Assembly (NCBI GenBank): GCA_051744245.1
Contig: JBNJCV010000023.1
Location: forward strand, 1-22,435
Source of the DNA: M55B165 sp051744245
GTDB taxonomy: Bacteria > Actinomycetota > Humimicrobiia > Humimicrobiales > Humimicrobiaceae
Direction: 5' to 3'
DNA length: 22,435 nt
A model generated the notes under the pieces. It searched no databases and had not been told where the DNA came from. It saw only the letters and a list, made by a program, of their open reading frames with translations. Every line of letters begins with the position of its first letter. Within the stretch, counting starts at the first letter, position 1. Made by a program: the position numbers and the translations under genes. Shown here piece after piece: positions 20,932 through 22,435 of this stretch.

Positions 20932-22435
20932 TTATCCTCCTTTTGCCAGTAATAGTGAAACAGGAAAATTATTTAAAATATCGCCAATATAAAACTTTTT
21001 ATTGGTATTTATTTTTTCTCCGGTTATTAAATTTTTTAAATAAGCAATATTACCTTCTATATTAATATTGGTATCTTTCCAAACTTCTTTGCCCATGGGC
21101 AGTTGGTTTTCTCCAATAATACTGGTTAAGAATCTTGGGGCTATGACCAATAGAGTATCACTCCCGTATTTATAACCAAAACTTACAATATTGTTTCCAA
21201 ACATTCCGCTGGCATTAAAACTTGTATATCTGCCCCTGGAAAAAAAATCTTTAAATTGTTTTCTTTGCTTAATTAATTTATAAGTTAAAAATAGTTTGAT
21301 TCTGCCGTCTTCTTTGTTGTCCAGGAGCTCAGGCAACAGGTGACTTAATTTTTTTTCCTCCTTTATTATTCTATCTAAGAGTTTTATTCTTTTTCCAAAA
21401 TTAACTTCCTTCCTGTTATCTGGATCTACCAAATTTAGATCCCATAATTCAGTTCCCTGGTAAAAATCCGGGATCCCGGGGGAAGTTATTTTTATAACCA
21501 GTTGGGACAAGGAATTAAAAATCCCGTAGTGGGAGATTTTTCCAAAAAACTTAGTAAAGTTGTCCATAAAATTTCTGTCTGCCAGTAACTTTTCAAAAAA
21601 TTTTTTAAATGCTTCTTCATATTCTTCATCTGGCTTTATCCATGCAGTGTGTACTTTAGCCTCCCTTACTGATTTTACCAGGTAGTCTTTTATGCGTTTT
21701 GTATAGTTTTCCAGGTCGAAATTTTGGTAAGGATAACTTCCTATAAGGGTTTGATAAAGAAAATATTCATCATTTTTGTCCGGATAAAACTGTCTGCCTA
21801 CTTTTTCTTTTTTGCTTTTATTTATTTTTTTCCAGTACTTTAATGCACTTTCCCATTGATCTGGTATTTCTGATAATACATTTATCCTCGCCCTTATATC
21901 TTCTCCCCTTTTTGTATCATGGGTAGAGGTAGCATTTAATGAATGTGGCCACTTTTTATGCCTGAATTCATTAAATTTGTAAAACTCATCCAAACTTATC
22001 CCAAAACTGTCTGGAAACCCCCCCACTTCATTTAGGGAAATTAAAGGGTCATAAATATAGAAAGCAGTGTCTTCTAGGCCTTTTGCCATAAGTGGCCCAC
22101 TTAATTGCTGAAACTTTAATATGAAGTTCTTTATGTCGTGGTTGCTTTTACTGGCAAAGATCCTGCGTAGAAAATTTAGCTCGTAGACGAGATCTGGATT
22201 TTTTTGTATTGATTTAGATATAGCTTCTTTAATATATTTTTTGCTATATTTTCCATGGGTTTTGGAAAAATATGTCCTGTATACAGGGAGAAAGCATAAA
22301 ATTTCTCCAACTGCCCTTTTTAGGGCAGGGAATGACATATCTTCAAGCTTTTCTGTTTTTTTTGCAATTCTTCTAATATACAGGGTTAGGTTATCAAGGT
22401 CTCCATTCATGTGTTTGTATAATATGAGCCGTTTT
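20932..22435 (-). CDS. treY: Maltooligosyl trehalose synthase, C-terminal ~500 residues (partial)
   Basis: The frame is open to the window edge (from 22434), so the ATG at 22408-22410 is internal. It encodes a GH13 enzyme that turns the reducing end of maltooligosaccharides into a trehalosyl unit, later released by TreZ. The last catalytic GH13 region is seen as S-T-H-D-T-K-R-G-E-D in the sequence L-N-A-T-S-T-H-D. Other TreY blocks are M-A-K-G-L-E-D-T-A-F-Y, L-N-E-V-G-G, S-P-G-I-P-D-F-Y-Q-G and L-V-D-P-D-N-R. The nucleophile Asp and general acid Glu lie in the missing N-terminal part. It is directly upstream of malQ (1 base between stop and start). TreZ or glycogen genes probably lie beyond the window. 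Confidence 0.93.
   Translation of the reverse strand, partial: KRLILYKHMNGDLDNLTLYIRRIAKKTEKLEDMSFPALKRAVGEILCFLPVYRTYFSKTHGKYSKKYIKEAISKSIQKNPDLVYELNFLRRIFASKSNHDIKNFILKFQQLSGPLMAKGLEDTAFYIYDPLISLNEVGGFPDSFGISLDEFYKFNEFRHKKWPHSLNATSTHDTKRGEDIRARINVLSEIPDQWESALKYWKKINKSKKEKVGRQFYPDKNDEYFLYQTLIGSYPYQNFDLENYTKRIKDYLVKSVREAKVHTAWIKPDEEYEEAFKKFFEKLLADRNFMDNFTKFFGKISHYGIFNSLSQLVIKITSPGIPDFYQGTELWDLNLVDPDNRKEVNFGKRIKLLDRIIKEEKKLSHLLPELLDNKEDGRIKLFLTYKLIKQRKQFKDFFSRGRYTSFNASGMFGNNIVSFGYKYGSDTLLVIAPRFLTSIIGENQLPMGKEVWKDTNINIEGNIAYLKNLITGEKINTNKKFYIGDILNNFPVSLLLAKGG

Overview
The window is AT-rich bacterial chromosome (roughly one third G+C by eye), densely packed with housekeeping genes on both strands. 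It holds 21 complete protein genes, two genes cut by the window edges, and two tRNA genes. I see no IS element, prophage, CRISPR array or rRNA. Murein genes (ddl, an M23 peptidase), secreted lipoproteins and a mixture of strong Shine-Dalgarno (SD) starts, TTG starts and apparently leaderless starts point to a bacterium with a peptidoglycan wall, probably anaerobic. Candidates are Bacillota or a low-GC deep actinobacterial lineage. The initiator tRNA has a C1.U72 end, which I recall from actinobacteria, but the phylum stays open.

Region 1 (1-5200): the 3' end of a 2-oxoacid dehydrogenase E2 gene, a small zinc-ribbon protein, lipB on the opposite strand, and lpd. Together these are the acyl-carrying core, the lipoylation enzyme and the E3 of a pyruvate-dehydrogenase-type complex. 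They are followed by a HAD phosphatase, a rhodanese lipoprotein and an M23 peptidase. Region 2 (5200-8400): an FbaB-type class I aldolase with a nucleosidase-like protein two bases downstream, a convergent malate/lactate-type dehydrogenase, and the histone-like protein HU. Region 3 (8400-11050): a gene-free stretch, then a TIGR04076 protein, a MASE3 histidine kinase and a stand-alone receiver, which read as one signalling operon.

Region 4 (11180-17200): a PptA-like tautomerase, an aspartate-type aminotransferase, a chagasin-domain lipoprotein, tRNA-Arg(CCU), ddl with a LysN-like aminotransferase upstream of it, a divergent acetyltransferase and initiator tRNA-Met. Region 5 (17200-19270): a small lipoprotein, fdhD and a YmdB-like phosphodiesterase form a tight operon. 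Region 6 (19450-22435): malQ and the C-terminal part of treY are translationally coupled on the minus strand and belong to alpha-glucan and trehalose metabolism.

The most interesting observations are: a D-Ala ligase with Phe where dipeptide ligases have Tyr (a D-Ala-D-lactate-type signature); two genes whose extended or near-consensus promoters place the transcription start on the ATG; the TIGR04076-MASE3-receiver operon; the chagasin lipoprotein; and a GC-rich short ORF next to tRNA-Arg. I found no clearly new defence or mobile system.
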